Assembly (NCBI RefSeq): GCF_008704425.1
Contig: NZ_CP023696.1
Coordinates: 3,024,501 to 3,088,500, forward strand
Direction: 5' to 3'
Length of the DNA: 64,000 bases
From: Streptomyces fradiae ATCC 10745 = DSM 40063
GTDB lineage: Bacteria > Actinomycetota > Actinomycetes > Streptomycetales > Streptomycetaceae
This document shows, piece by piece, positions 7,868 to 15,729 of the stretch (the stretch's first letter is position 1; each line of letters opens with the position of its first letter). Under the pieces are notes generated by a model that was not told the DNA's origin, did no database searches, and was given only the letters and a program-made list of their open reading frames with translations. A program made the position numbers and the translations under genes.

Positions 7868-8794
7868 GTGATCCTCACGGTCACGCTCAACACCGCGCTC
7901 GACCTCACCTACACGGTGCCCGCGCTCGCGCCGCACACCGCGCACCGCGTCACCGACGTGGCCGAGCGCCCCGGCGGCAAGGGCGTCAACGTGGCCCGCG
8001 TCCTGGCCGCCCTCGGCCACGAGGCCGTCGTCACGGGCTTCGCGGGCGGCCCCACCGGAGCCGTCCTGCGCGACCTGCTCGCCCCGCTGCCGGTACGGGA
8101 CGCCCTGGTGCCCTCCTCGGACGCCACCCGCCGCACCGTCGCCGTCGTCGACACCGCGACCGGCGACGCCACCCAGTTCAGCGAGCCCGGCCCGGTCGTC
8201 ACCCCCGCCGAGTGGGCGGCGTTCGTCGGCACGTACGAGGAACTGCTCGGCGGGGCCGAGGCGGTCGCCCTGTGCGGCAGCCTCCCGCGCGGCATCCACG
8301 TCGGCGCGTACGGGGAGCTGGTGCGCCGCGCCCGCCGCGCCGGCGTCCCCGCGCTGCTCGACACGAGCGGCGAGCCCCTGCGGCGGGGCATCGCCGCCCG
8401 CCCCGACCTGGTCAAGCCGAACGCCGACGAGCTGGCCGCCCTCACCGGCTCCCGCGAGCCGCTGCGCGCCGCACGCGACGCCCGCCGGCGCGGCGCCCAC
8501 GCGGTCGTCGCCTCGCTCGGCCCGGACGGGCTCCTCGCGGTCACCCCGGACGGCACCTGGTCCGCCGCCCCGCCTGCCCCGGTCGCGGGCAACCCGACCG
8601 GCGCGGGCGACTCGGCGGTCGCCGGGCTGCTGTCCGCGCTGGTCGAGGGCGTGCCGTGGCCCGGCCGGCTGGCCCGTGCGGCGGCCCTGGCGACGGCCAC
8701 CGTGTACGCCCCGGCAGCCGGGGAGTTCGACGCGGCCCGGTACGGGGAGCTGCTGGACCTGGTGACGGTCACGGAGGAAGCCACCGCTGCCTGA
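7868..8794 (+). CDS. PfkB-family hexose-phosphate kinase (1-phosphofructokinase/tagatose-6-phosphate kinase type)
   Basis: A ribokinase-fold kinase of 308 residues. The N-terminal ILTVTLNTALDLTY and the RPGGKGVNVARVL motif are typical of the 1-phosphofructokinase/LacC group. The catalytic anion-hole motif is NPTGAGDSAVAG near residue 250, and VKPNADELAALTG is the usual central motif. The product would be a ketose-1,6-bisphosphate, feeding the aldolase encoded next. The start is ambiguous: GTG at 7868 gives the usual family N-terminus, but GTG 7856 or TTG 7859 add up to four residues. No PTS fructose genes are adjacent, so a role in amino-sugar or tagatose metabolism is as plausible as fructose use. 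Confidence 0.85.
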   Translation: MILTVTLNTALDLTYTVPALAPHTAHRVTDVAERPGGKGVNVARVLAALGHEAVVTGFAGGPTGAVLRDLLAPLPVRDALVPSSDATRRTVAVVDTATGDATQFSEPGPVVTPAEWAAFVGTYEELLGGAEAVALCGSLPRGIHVGAYGELVRRARRAGVPALLDTSGEPLRRGIAARPDLVKPNADELAALTGSREPLRAARDARRRGAHAVVASLGPDGLLAVTPDGTWSAAPPAPVAGNPTGAGDSAVAGLLSALVEGVPWPGRLARAAALATATVYAPAAGEFDAARYGELLDLVTVTEEATAA

Positions 8795-9144
8795 CACACG
8801 TACGTACGGCGTCCCCTGACGCGGCGCCAGGCCGTCTCCCCGGCTCACGACCCGAACGCCGACCCGGCGCCCGTCCCGGCACTCCCCCGGACCGACAACC
8901 GGACCAACGCACCACCGGGCCAACGCACCACCGGGCCGACGCACCACCGGACAGCACCAGGACCTGACCACCCGACAGCCCGACACCCCGCCACCTGACA
9001 CCCCGGCCGCCCGACGCCCCGACGCCTCACGACCTGCACCATGGCGTCGATCACGCCCCCGGCCCCTCGCACCCGGCACCCTGCACAGCCCCGCCCCGCC
9101 CCACCCGCCTGACCGAGCGTCACCACAGTGGAAGGGAAGCGCGC
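8795..9144. other. Gene-free gap with short C/A-rich repeats
   Basis: About 350 bp between the PfkB kinase and aldolase genes. At 8904-8951 a 16-bp unit (CCAACGCACCACCGGG) is present in three near-perfect copies. Further CCGACACCCC-like copies follow at about 8970-9025. No gene, hairpin terminator or known operator was recognised. A good ribosome site, GGAAGGG, precedes the aldolase start. Confidence 0.6.
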
Positions 9145-10008
9145 ATGCCCCTCGTCACCACCGCCGACCTGATCGGCCCGGCCCGGAAGGCGGGGCGCGC
9201 GGTCGTCGCGTTCAACGTCATCACTCTGGAGCACGCCGAGGCGGTCGCGGCCGCGGCCGAACGCACCGGCCTGGCCGCGGTCCTCCAGATCTCCGAGAAC
9301 GCCGTCCGCTTCCACGGCGGCGACCTGTCCGCCGTGGCCGCCGCCGCCACGGCCGTGGCCCGCGCCTCCCGCGCGCCGCTCGCCCTCCACCTCGACCACG
9401 TGGTCACCCCCGAGCTGGTGCACGCCGCCCACGCGGCGGGCTTCGGCTCGGTGATGGTCGACGCGTCGCGGCTCGGCTACGGCGACAACGTGAAGGCCAC
9501 GGCGGAGGCCGTCCGCTGGGGCCACGCGCGCGGCATGTGGGTGGAGGCCGAGCTGGGGCGGGTCGGCGGCAAGGACGGCGAGCCGCCGCTCGACGCCCAC
9601 GCGCCGGGCGCCCGCACCGATCCGGCGGAGGCGGCGGCGTACGTGGCGGAGACCGGCGTGGACGCGCTGGCCGTGGCGGTCGGCTCGGCCCACGCCATGA
9701 CGGAGCGCACGGCCGCGCTGGACCACGCCCTGATCGCCGCCCTGCGCGCGGCCCTGCCGGTGCCGCTGGTGCTCCACGGCTCGTCGGGCGTCCCGGACGA
9801 GGACCTGCGGGCGGCGGTCCGGGGGGGGATGACCAAGATCAATGTGGGCACGGCCCTGAACACCGCCTACACCGGGGCCCTGCGGGCCCACCTGGCGGCG
9901 CACCCCCGCACCGTGGACCCCCGCCGCTACCTGGCGGAGGCACGCGAGGCGATGACGGCCACGGCCGCGCGGTTCCTGACGGTGGTGGCGGGCGGCGGGA
10001 GCGCGTGA
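9145..10008 (+). CDS. Class II ketose-bisphosphate aldolase (GatY/KbaY-like size)
   Basis: A 287-residue zinc-dependent aldolase that splits a ketose-1,6-bisphosphate into dihydroxyacetone phosphate and glyceraldehyde-3-phosphate. The zinc ligands and active-site motifs are LALHLDHV (His-x-Asp-His), EAELGRVGG, VGSAHAMTE, LVLHGSSGVPDED and TKINVGTALN. It is much shorter than the main 340-360 residue FbaA of glycolysis and closer to GatY/KbaY/AgaY enzymes that act on tagatose-1,6-bisphosphate. Its position after a PfkB kinase and an amino-sugar block supports a dedicated pathway. Substrate choice between fructose and tagatose bisphosphate is inferred, not shown. Confidence 0.88.
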   Translation: MPLVTTADLIGPARKAGRAVVAFNVITLEHAEAVAAAAERTGLAAVLQISENAVRFHGGDLSAVAAAATAVARASRAPLALHLDHVVTPELVHAAHAAGFGSVMVDASRLGYGDNVKATAEAVRWGHARGMWVEAELGRVGGKDGEPPLDAHAPGARTDPAEAAAYVAETGVDALAVAVGSAHAMTERTAALDHALIAALRAALPVPLVLHGSSGVPDEDLRAAVRGGMTKINVGTALNTAYTGALRAHLAAHPRTVDPRRYLAEAREAMTATAARFLTVVAGGGSA

Positions 10009-10118
10009 CCACGGGACCGGACACGTAACCGGGCGCGGGACCGCCGGGCCGCCCGCGGCCGCCGGGGCACAGCCCGCCGAAGCGGCAAGCGGCACAAGGG
10101 CGGGGCCCGGCCGAGCCG

Positions 10119-11087
10119 TCAGCTGTCGCGGCGGAGCTCGCCCGGCTTGAGCCACACCTGGTCGAGGTAGGCGTCGCACGTGTTGCCCGGCTCGCAGGAC
10201 ATCTTGAGGGTGTTCTCGCCCTTCTTCAGGTCGAGCCAGGCGTACGTCTCGGTCCAGCCCTTGCCCCAGTCGCCCTCGGGGGCGCGCGCGAAGTTCGACA
10301 TGTTGAGCCGGCGCGGCTTGCCGTCGTTGACGGTCAGGGACGTCTCCGCGTCCTTGCCCGGCACGCTGTAGGTGAGGAACAGCGTGTACTTGCCTGCCTC
10401 CGGCACGTCGACCTTCCAGCTCGCCGCGCCGCCGAGCCCGTTGAACATCACGTACGCGCCGCCCGCGCCCTTGGCGCCCTGCACGTCCGTGCCCAGCACG
10501 GCCGGCGGGGTGAGCTGGAGGGTGGCGGCGTCCCGCTTGGGCATCGCGGTGGCGTCCTCGCCGGAGGACGGGGAGGGCGACGGGGACGGGTCGCCGGAGG
10601 GGTCCGCGGGGTCGGCCGGCGCGCTGGGGGCGGGCTCGGCCTTCTTCTCCTCGTCGGACTTGTTGCTGATCACGGCCGCCGTGATGCCGCCGACCACGAC
10701 CAGGACCACCGCGACCGCGCCGATCAGCAGGCCCCTGGTGTTGGGCCCGCCGCTCCGGCCGCCCCGGCCGCCGCCCTGGGGAGGGACCGGGCGGGTGGGC
10801 GCGCCGCCCGGATACGTCTCGGGCGCGGCGTACTGGGGGTGGGGCTGCCCGTACGGCTGCTGCGGCGGCGGGGCCTGCGGGCGCGGCCGCTCACCGACCG
10901 CCCTGACCTGGTTGTACGAGGTACGGGGGCGCCCGGGCTGGGCGGCGCCCGCCGGGCCGGGGTAGCCGTACCCGCCCTGGCCGCCGCCCCGCTGGGCGCC
11001 GGAGTCCTGGCCGTCCGCGTAGAGGTAGCCGAACGGGTCGTCGTCCTCGGGCGTGCCCGCGCCGTTGCCGTGGTTCCCGGCAGCCAT
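10119..11087 (-). CDS. Membrane-anchored protein with a carbohydrate-binding-like domain
   Basis: A 322-residue protein in three parts. Residues 1-115 are a Gly/Pro/Gln-rich cytoplasmic tail with repeated PYGQP-like text. Residues about 118-140 are one membrane helix (LLIGAVAVVLVVVGGITAAV). After a Pro/Ser/Asp linker, residues about 190-318 form a beta-sandwich domain like CBM6/35, with AGGAYVMFNGLGGAASWKV and AGKYTLFLTYS. Two Cys (SCEPGNTCDAYLD) may form a disulfide. The domain should sit outside the cell and may bind a polysaccharide. The convergent upstream neighbour is the aldolase gene. Ligand and function are unknown. Confidence 0.75.
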   Translation of the reverse strand: MAAGNHGNGAGTPEDDDPFGYLYADGQDSGAQRGGGQGGYGYPGPAGAAQPGRPRTSYNQVRAVGERPRPQAPPPQQPYGQPHPQYAAPETYPGGAPTRPVPPQGGGRGGRSGGPNTRGLLIGAVAVVLVVVGGITAAVISNKSDEEKKAEPAPSAPADPADPSGDPSPSPSPSSGEDATAMPKRDAATLQLTPPAVLGTDVQGAKGAGGAYVMFNGLGGAASWKVDVPEAGKYTLFLTYSVPGKDAETSLTVNDGKPRRLNMSNFARAPEGDWGKGWTETYAWLDLKKGENTLKMSCEPGNTCDAYLDQVWLKPGELRRDS

Positions 11088-11152
11088 CCCTGGTCACTCC
11101 TCATCCGTGCTCGCCAGCCGTCACCGACCCGGGCGAGCCTACCCCGAACGGG

Positions 11153-12952
11153 TTACCCCGCCCGGCGCTGCACCTTGGCGCGGGAGCGCTTCTCCATGTA
11201 CATCCGCTGGTCGGCGGAGTTCAGCACCTCTTCGACGGACATTCCGCACTCCGCCCAGCCGATGCCGAAACTGGCGCCCACCCGCACCGCCCGGCCGTCC
11301 ACGCGGATCGGCGGGATGATGCCGTTGCGGAGACGAACGGCCAGGTCGGCGGCGTCGGCGGCGCCCAGGCCGTCGGCGAGGACGACGAACTCGTCACCGC
11401 CGAGCCGGGCGACCGTGTCCCCGTCGCGCACCCCGGCGGTGAGCCGCCGGGCCACCTCGATGAGGACGGCGTCGCCGGTGTGGTGGCCGAACCGGTCGTT
11501 GATCGATTTGAAACCGTCGAGGTCGCAGAAGAGGACCGCGAGGCCCTTCGTCCCGTCGTCGATCTCCCCGACCGGCGCGACGGCGTGCACATGCCCGTCG
11601 TACGCCCCCGCCCCCGCGCCGCCGGAGGGGCCGAAGTCGAAGCCGTCCGCCCGGTAGGCGTGCTCGTACTCGTACGCACCGGTCGCTCCGGGACCGTACG
11701 CGCCCTCGTACGTCCTCTCGTACGCACCCTCGTAGGCGCCCCCGTACGCCGCGCCGTCCTCGTACGCGGCACCGCTCTCGTACGGTGCGCCGCTCTCGTA
11801 CGCGGCGCCGTTCCCGTACGCCGGGGCGAGGCCGGCCGCGTCGGCGGCGGTGGCCCGGACGCGCCCGTCGGGCCGGGAGCAGAGCCGCGCGCTCAGCCGG
11901 GCGCGCAGCTCGGCGCTGTTGGGCAGGCCGGTCAGGGCGTCGTGGGAGGCCCGGTGGGCGAGCTGGAGCTCGTGCCGCTTGCGCTCCTCGATGTCCTCGA
12001 TGTGGGTGAGCAGGAAGCGGGGCCCGTCGGCGGTGTCGGCGACCACGGAGTTCCGCAGGGACACCCAGATGTACGTGCCGTCCCTGCGGGCGAGGCGCAG
12101 CTCGGCGCGTCCGCCCTCGGGCGAGGTCCGCAGCAGCGTGCCCACGTCCTCGGGGTGGACCAGGTCGGCGAAGGAGTACCGCCGCATCACGGCGGCGGGC
12201 CGCCCGAGCAGCCGGCACAGGGCGTCGTTGGCCCGGAGCAGCCGCCCGTGCTGGTCGCCGCCCATCTCCGCGATGGCCATCCCGGACGGGGCGTACTCGA
12301 ACGCCTGGCGGAACGACTCCTCGCTGGCCCGGAGCGCCTGCTGCTCCCGCTCCAGCCGGACGAGGGCCCGCTGCATGTTGGAGCGCAGCCGGGCGTTGCT
12401 GATGGCGATGGCCGCCTGGGAGGCGTACATCTGGAGCGCCTCGCGGCCCCAGGCGCCGGGGCGGCGGCCGTTGCGGGGCCGGTCGACGGAGATGACGCCG
12501 AGCAGTTCGCGCTGGCCGCCCGAGGTGTACATGGGGGCGTAGAGCCGGTCGAGGGGGTGCCACTCGTCCTCGAAGCGGGGCTCCGGGCCGTCCGTGTGCC
12601 ACTGGGGCACGTCGTCGTCGACGAGGACCCAGCCCTCGGTGTGCGGTATGAACCGCAGGTCGCCCCAGGCCTCGCCCATGCGGAGGCGCCGGTCCCAGGA
12701 GGCGCGGGAGCCGACACGGCCGGTGATCAGGGCCTCCGCGGCGGGGTCCCCGGCGAAGGCGGCGACGACGAGGTCGCCGTCCGCGCGGACGAGGTTGACG
12801 CAGGACAGCTGGTAGCCGAGGCCGGTGAGGACGCCGTCGGCGACGGTCTGCAGCGTGTCGGCCAGGCTGCGGGCCGTGTTGAGGTTGGCGACGACCTGGT
12901 GCAGCTGCCGCAGGGTCGCAAGACGGACGTACGGCTCCGACTCGGTCTCCAT
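11153..12952 (-). CDS. cdgB: GAF-PAS-GGDEF diguanylate cyclase, CdgB type
   Basis: A 599-residue cytoplasmic enzyme that makes c-di-GMP from two GTP. An N-terminal GAF domain spans about 15-180, a PAS/PAC domain about 215-330 (FRQAFEYAPSGMAIAEM; VSLRNSVV), and a GGDEF domain about 335-595. The active motif is GGDEF at 518-522, preceded by an inhibitory I-site RDGD at 509-512 with the normal five-residue spacer. The domain is split by a roughly 110-residue insert (359-469) rich in Ala-Tyr-Glu repeats. The start is METESEPYV; upstream ATG adds a basic stretch without homology-like character. A BldD-like box upstream agrees with the known control of S. coelicolor cdgB by the c-di-GMP-responsive regulator BldD. 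Confidence 0.9.
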   Translation of the reverse strand: METESEPYVRLATLRQLHQVVANLNTARSLADTLQTVADGVLTGLGYQLSCVNLVRADGDLVVAAFAGDPAAEALITGRVGSRASWDRRLRMGEAWGDLRFIPHTEGWVLVDDDVPQWHTDGPEPRFEDEWHPLDRLYAPMYTSGGQRELLGVISVDRPRNGRRPGAWGREALQMYASQAAIAISNARLRSNMQRALVRLEREQQALRASEESFRQAFEYAPSGMAIAEMGGDQHGRLLRANDALCRLLGRPAAVMRRYSFADLVHPEDVGTLLRTSPEGGRAELRLARRDGTYIWVSLRNSVVADTADGPRFLLTHIEDIEERKRHELQLAHRASHDALTGLPNSAELRARLSARLCSRPDGRVRATAADAAGLAPAYGNGAAYESGAPYESGAAYEDGAAYGGAYEGAYERTYEGAYGPGATGAYEYEHAYRADGFDFGPSGGAGAGAYDGHVHAVAPVGEIDDGTKGLAVLFCDLDGFKSINDRFGHHTGDAVLIEVARRLTAGVRDGDTVARLGGDEFVVLADGLGAADAADLAVRLRNGIIPPIRVDGRAVRVGASFGIGWAECGMSVEEVLNSADQRMYMEKRSRAKVQRRAG

Positions 12953-13053
12953 TGCTCGCTCTCCCCGAGACCTCGACAGCAACAACTCCAGATGTGTCAG
13001 CGGCGTCCTCGTGCGGTGTCACCGGCCACTGAATCACAGGGAGCTGTGCCCCC

Positions 13054-13068
13054 GGTACACAGGGTCAA
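13054..13068. promoter_or_regulatory. BldD-like operator upstream of cdgB
   Basis: GGTACACAGGGTCAA matches the BldD consensus nTnACnC(A/T)GnGTnAn at every fixed position but one (the first T). It lies about 100 bp upstream of the cdgB start. In S. coelicolor cdgB is a direct BldD target, which supports the reading. Confidence 0.6.
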
Positions 13069-13082
13069 CAAATACTGCCCTC

Positions 13083-13098
13083 TGTGACTCAAGTCACA
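13083..13098. promoter_or_regulatory. 16-bp palindrome between cdgB and the flavin reductase gene
   Basis: TGTGACTCAAGTCACA is a near-perfect palindrome in the divergent promoter region, 15 bp from the BldD-like box. It resembles a Crp/FNR-type half-site arrangement (TGTGA-N6-TCACA). The binding protein is unknown. Confidence 0.5.
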
Positions 13099-13195
13099 AA
13101 TACGACAACCAGGCCGTGGTGATTCCGGTAGCGAATCGATCCGGGGACCTAGGTCCCGTACGCGTCCTGCTGGTCCTCCCGTCCGATGCGGCCGG

Positions 13196-13771
13196 GTGGC
13201 GGGCGAGGTTAGCGTTCCGGATGTGCTGCCAACAACTCGGACCCCGGTGTCAGACTCCGACCTGCCTCATGCTGAAGGGGTGGGCAGCGAGGAGTTCCGT
13301 GCGGCGATGTCCCGGCTGGCGGCCGGTGTCGTCCTGGTGACGGCGGTCGAGCCGCCGCTCGACGAGGACGTCGGCATGACGGCGACGGCCTTCGTGTCGG
13401 TGTCGCTGGACCCGCCGCTGGTCCTGGTCAGCCTGCGCAACGGCTCCCGGATGGACGACCTGCTGGCGGAGCAGCCGCTGTGGGGGGTGTCGCTCCTGGC
13501 CGAGGACCAGCGGCAGGTCGCGGCGCGCTTCGCGATGAGGAACCGGATCAGCGACCGGCTGCTGTTCGCCGACCTCCCCCACACGCGCGGGGCGCTGACC
13601 GGGGCGCCGCTGGTCGCCGGGGCGCTGGCCACACTGGAGTGCCGGACGGAGCAGCGGGTGGAGGCGGGCGACCACACGCTGGTCGTCGCCCGGGTGCTGG
13701 CGGCCGCCTTCCCGAACGCGGAGGGCGCGCCGCTGACGTACTTCCGCGGGCGGTACCGGCACCTCGGGTGA
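13196..13771 (+). CDS. Flavin reductase-like FMN-binding protein
   Basis: A protein of up to 191 residues with the flavin reductase (split-barrel FMN-binding) fold. Typical motifs are FRAAMSRLAAGVVLVTA, GMTATAFVSVSLDPPLVLVSL and WGVSLLAEDQRQVAARFA, then HTLVVARVLAA and YFRGRYRHL at the end. Such proteins reduce free FMN with NAD(P)H and hand it to a partner monooxygenase, or act as oxidoreductases themselves. No monooxygenase is adjacent. The start is uncertain: GTG 13196 or GTG 13223; the conserved domain only begins near residue 32. It is divergent from cdgB. Confidence 0.82.
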   Translation: MAGEVSVPDVLPTTRTPVSDSDLPHAEGVGSEEFRAAMSRLAAGVVLVTAVEPPLDEDVGMTATAFVSVSLDPPLVLVSLRNGSRMDDLLAEQPLWGVSLLAEDQRQVAARFAMRNRISDRLLFADLPHTRGALTGAPLVAGALATLECRTEQRVEAGDHTLVVARVLAAAFPNAEGAPLTYFRGRYRHLG

Positions 13772-13844
13772 CCGGCCGGAACCGGCCGGAACCGGTCGGC
13801 CGGAACCGGTCGGCCGGGACGGGCCGGGTCGGGTCCCGCCGGGG

Positions 13845-14282
13845 CTACGTCCAGTCGCGGGGCGAGCGCCCGCGCTTGGTCTCGGAGCGCTGCTTCTTCT
13901 CCCGCAGCCGCCGCTCGTTGATCCCGCGCGGGATCCTCGTGGGCCGCCTGGGGCGCGGCGGGGGCGCCGTGGCCTCCGCCAGGAGGCCCGCGAGCCGGAC
14001 GGCCGCCGCCTCGCGGTTGCGCCACTGCGACCGGTGCTCCGACGCCCGTACGACGAGGACGCCCCCCACCAGCCGGCCGGCGAGCCGCTCCAGGGCGCGC
14101 TCCTTCCAGACCGGCGGCAGGGCCTCCGTACGGGCGAGGTCGAAGCGCAGCTCGACCTGGGAGTCGCTGGTGTTGACGTGCTGTCCGCCCGGCCCGGAGG
14201 ACCTGGAGAAACGCCACACCAGCTCGGACTCCGGCAGGGAGACCGAACCTCTGATGACATGGCGACCGGACACGTCCCCCAT
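13845..14282 (-). CDS. arfB: Peptidyl-tRNA hydrolase ArfB, ribosome rescue factor
   Basis: A 145-residue class I release-factor-like protein. It keeps the catalytic GGQ motif in WRFSRSSGPGGQHVNTSDS and lacks the stop-codon recognition domain of RF1/RF2. The C-terminal tail is strongly basic (RRLREKKQRSETKRGR), which in ArfB enters the empty mRNA channel of stalled ribosomes. It would release nascent chains from ribosomes lacking a stop codon. The ATG start fits family length. It is convergent with the flavin reductase gene and divergent from terD. Confidence 0.9.
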   Translation of the reverse strand: MGDVSGRHVIRGSVSLPESELVWRFSRSSGPGGQHVNTSDSQVELRFDLARTEALPPVWKERALERLAGRLVGGVLVVRASEHRSQWRNREAAAVRLAGLLAEATAPPPRPRRPTRIPRGINERRLREKKQRSETKRGRSPRDWT

Positions 14283-14429
14283 GTTCCCCGACCTCCGCCC
14301 GCCGCGTCACGCGCATTTCCCGCACCCGGCGGGCGAGCCTGGAACCACCTCGTGCCGCCGGGCGTTATCAGCAGTGACGCCACGGGGGCACCCATGGCAC
14401 CAGAGCACTCGGTATAGGAAGGGACTTCC

Positions 14430-15005
14430 ATGGCTGTAAGCCTGTCCAAGGGCGGCAATGTCTCGCTGACCAAGGAGGCTCCGGGCCTCACCGCCGTCAC
14501 GGTGGGCCTCGGCTGGGACGTCCGCACCACCACGGGCACGGACTTCGACCTCGACGCGTCGGCGATCGGCGTCAACGCGGCCGGCCAGGTCGCCTCGGAC
14601 GCGCACTTCGTCTTCTTCAACAACAAGTCGACCCCGGACGGCACCATCGTCCACACCGGTGACAACCGCACGGGTGAGGGCGGCGGCGACGACGAGCAGA
14701 TCAACGTCAACCTGGCGGGTCTCCCGGCCGACGTCGACAAGATCGTCTTCCCGGTCTCCATCTACGACGCGGTCGCCCGCTCGCAGAACTTCGGCCAGGT
14801 CCGCAACGCGTACATCCGCATCGTGAACCAGAACGGCGGCACCGAGATCGCCCGCTACGACCTCAGCGAGGACGCCGCGACGGAGACCGCCATGGTCTTC
14901 GGCGAGCTGTACCGGCACGGCGCCGAGTGGAAGTTCCGCGCGGTCGGCCAGGGCTACGCCTCCGGCCTGGAGGGCATCGCCCGCGACTTCGGTGTGAACG
15001 TCTGA
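14430..15005 (+). CDS. terD: TerD-family calcium-binding stress protein
   Basis: A 191-residue TerD protein. The N-terminus [36 protein letters not shown] and the acidic region [14 protein letters not shown] are family signatures; the Asp residues bind Ca2+. The protein ends with [21 protein letters not shown]. TerD proteins are linked to tellurite, oxidative and phage stress and to morphological development in streptomycetes; the exact activity is unknown. A good ribosome site (GGAAGGG) lies 8 bp before the ATG, and a TATAGG element just before it may belong to the promoter. It is a single-gene unit with no other ter genes here. Confidence 0.93.
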   Translation: MAVSLSKGGNVSLTKEAPGLTAVTVGLGWDVRTTTGTDFDLDASAIGVNAAGQVASDAHFVFFNNKSTPDGTIVHTGDNRTGEGGGDDEQINVNLAGLPADVDKIVFPVSIYDAVARSQNFGQVRNAYIRIVNQNGGTEIARYDLSEDAATETAMVFGELYRHGAEWKFRAVGQGYASGLEGIARDFGVNV

Positions 15006-15198
15006 CCGACGCCCCCGCCGTGCGGACGCCCCGGCGCCCGCCCGCGCCCGTGTCCGCGCCCCGGGGATCCCGCCGGCCGCCGCCGGCCCCCCGGGCGCCG
15101 GACAGGGGGCGCTTCCGGCCGGCCCGTCGGCCGGGCCCCCGCCGACCGGCCCGGTGGCGGTCGCCGCTCCGGGGCCCGTCGTTGCCTACTGTGGCCGC

Positions 15199-15711
15199 AT
15201 GATCGTGGAACCGCTGGAGCCCGGCGAGGAGGGCGCCCTGCCGGGCCCGCTCCTCACCGAGCTCACCGAGCTGTACGCGTCCAACCGGGAGTTCCAGCAG
15301 CTCAGCGGGGAGTTCCCGGACCCCGACGACATCCGGCCCGAGCAGGTCGCCGCCTCGCTCGCCGACGAGCTGGCGCAGCCCGGCGCGGAGGTGCTGGTCG
15401 CCCGGTCCGCCGGACGGGTGATCGGCATCGCCGTGACCCTGGCCCACCACCCGGACCCGGACGACCCGGACCCGTGGATCGGGCTGCTGATGGTGCACGG
15501 CCGGGACCACCGCATGGGCTTCGGCCGGGAGCTGACCGAGATCGTCGAGAAGCGGTTCCGGGCGCTGGGCCGGACGGGCGTGAAGCTCGCCGTACTGGAC
15601 AACAACCGCAAGGCCCTGTCCTTCTGGCGCTCCCTCGGGTACGCGGAGGTCGCCCGCCGCCGGGACCTCAGGCTCGGCCGCGACTGCGTGGTGCTCCGCA
15701 AGCCCCTGTGA
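15199..15711 (+). CDS. GNAT-family N-acetyltransferase
   Basis: A 170-residue acetyltransferase using acetyl-CoA. The acceptor-independent core is WIGLLMVHGRDHRMGFGREL (the R/Q-x-x-G-x-G/A-type CoA loop is degenerate), followed by VKLAVLDNNRKALSFWRSLGY, the usual strand 5 to helix 4 motif, and AEVARRRDL. The start is the ATG giving MIVEPLEPGE. A TACTGT element ends 6 bp before it, so the mRNA may be leaderless. The substrate is unknown. It converges on the M1 peptidase gene with an 18-bp gap. Confidence 0.83.
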   Translation: MIVEPLEPGEEGALPGPLLTELTELYASNREFQQLSGEFPDPDDIRPEQVAASLADELAQPGAEVLVARSAGRVIGIAVTLAHHPDPDDPDPWIGLLMVHGRDHRMGFGRELTEIVEKRFRALGRTGVKLAVLDNNRKALSFWRSLGYAEVARRRDLRLGRDCVVLRKPL

Positions 15712-15729
15712 CCCGGCGGGGGGCGGGGC

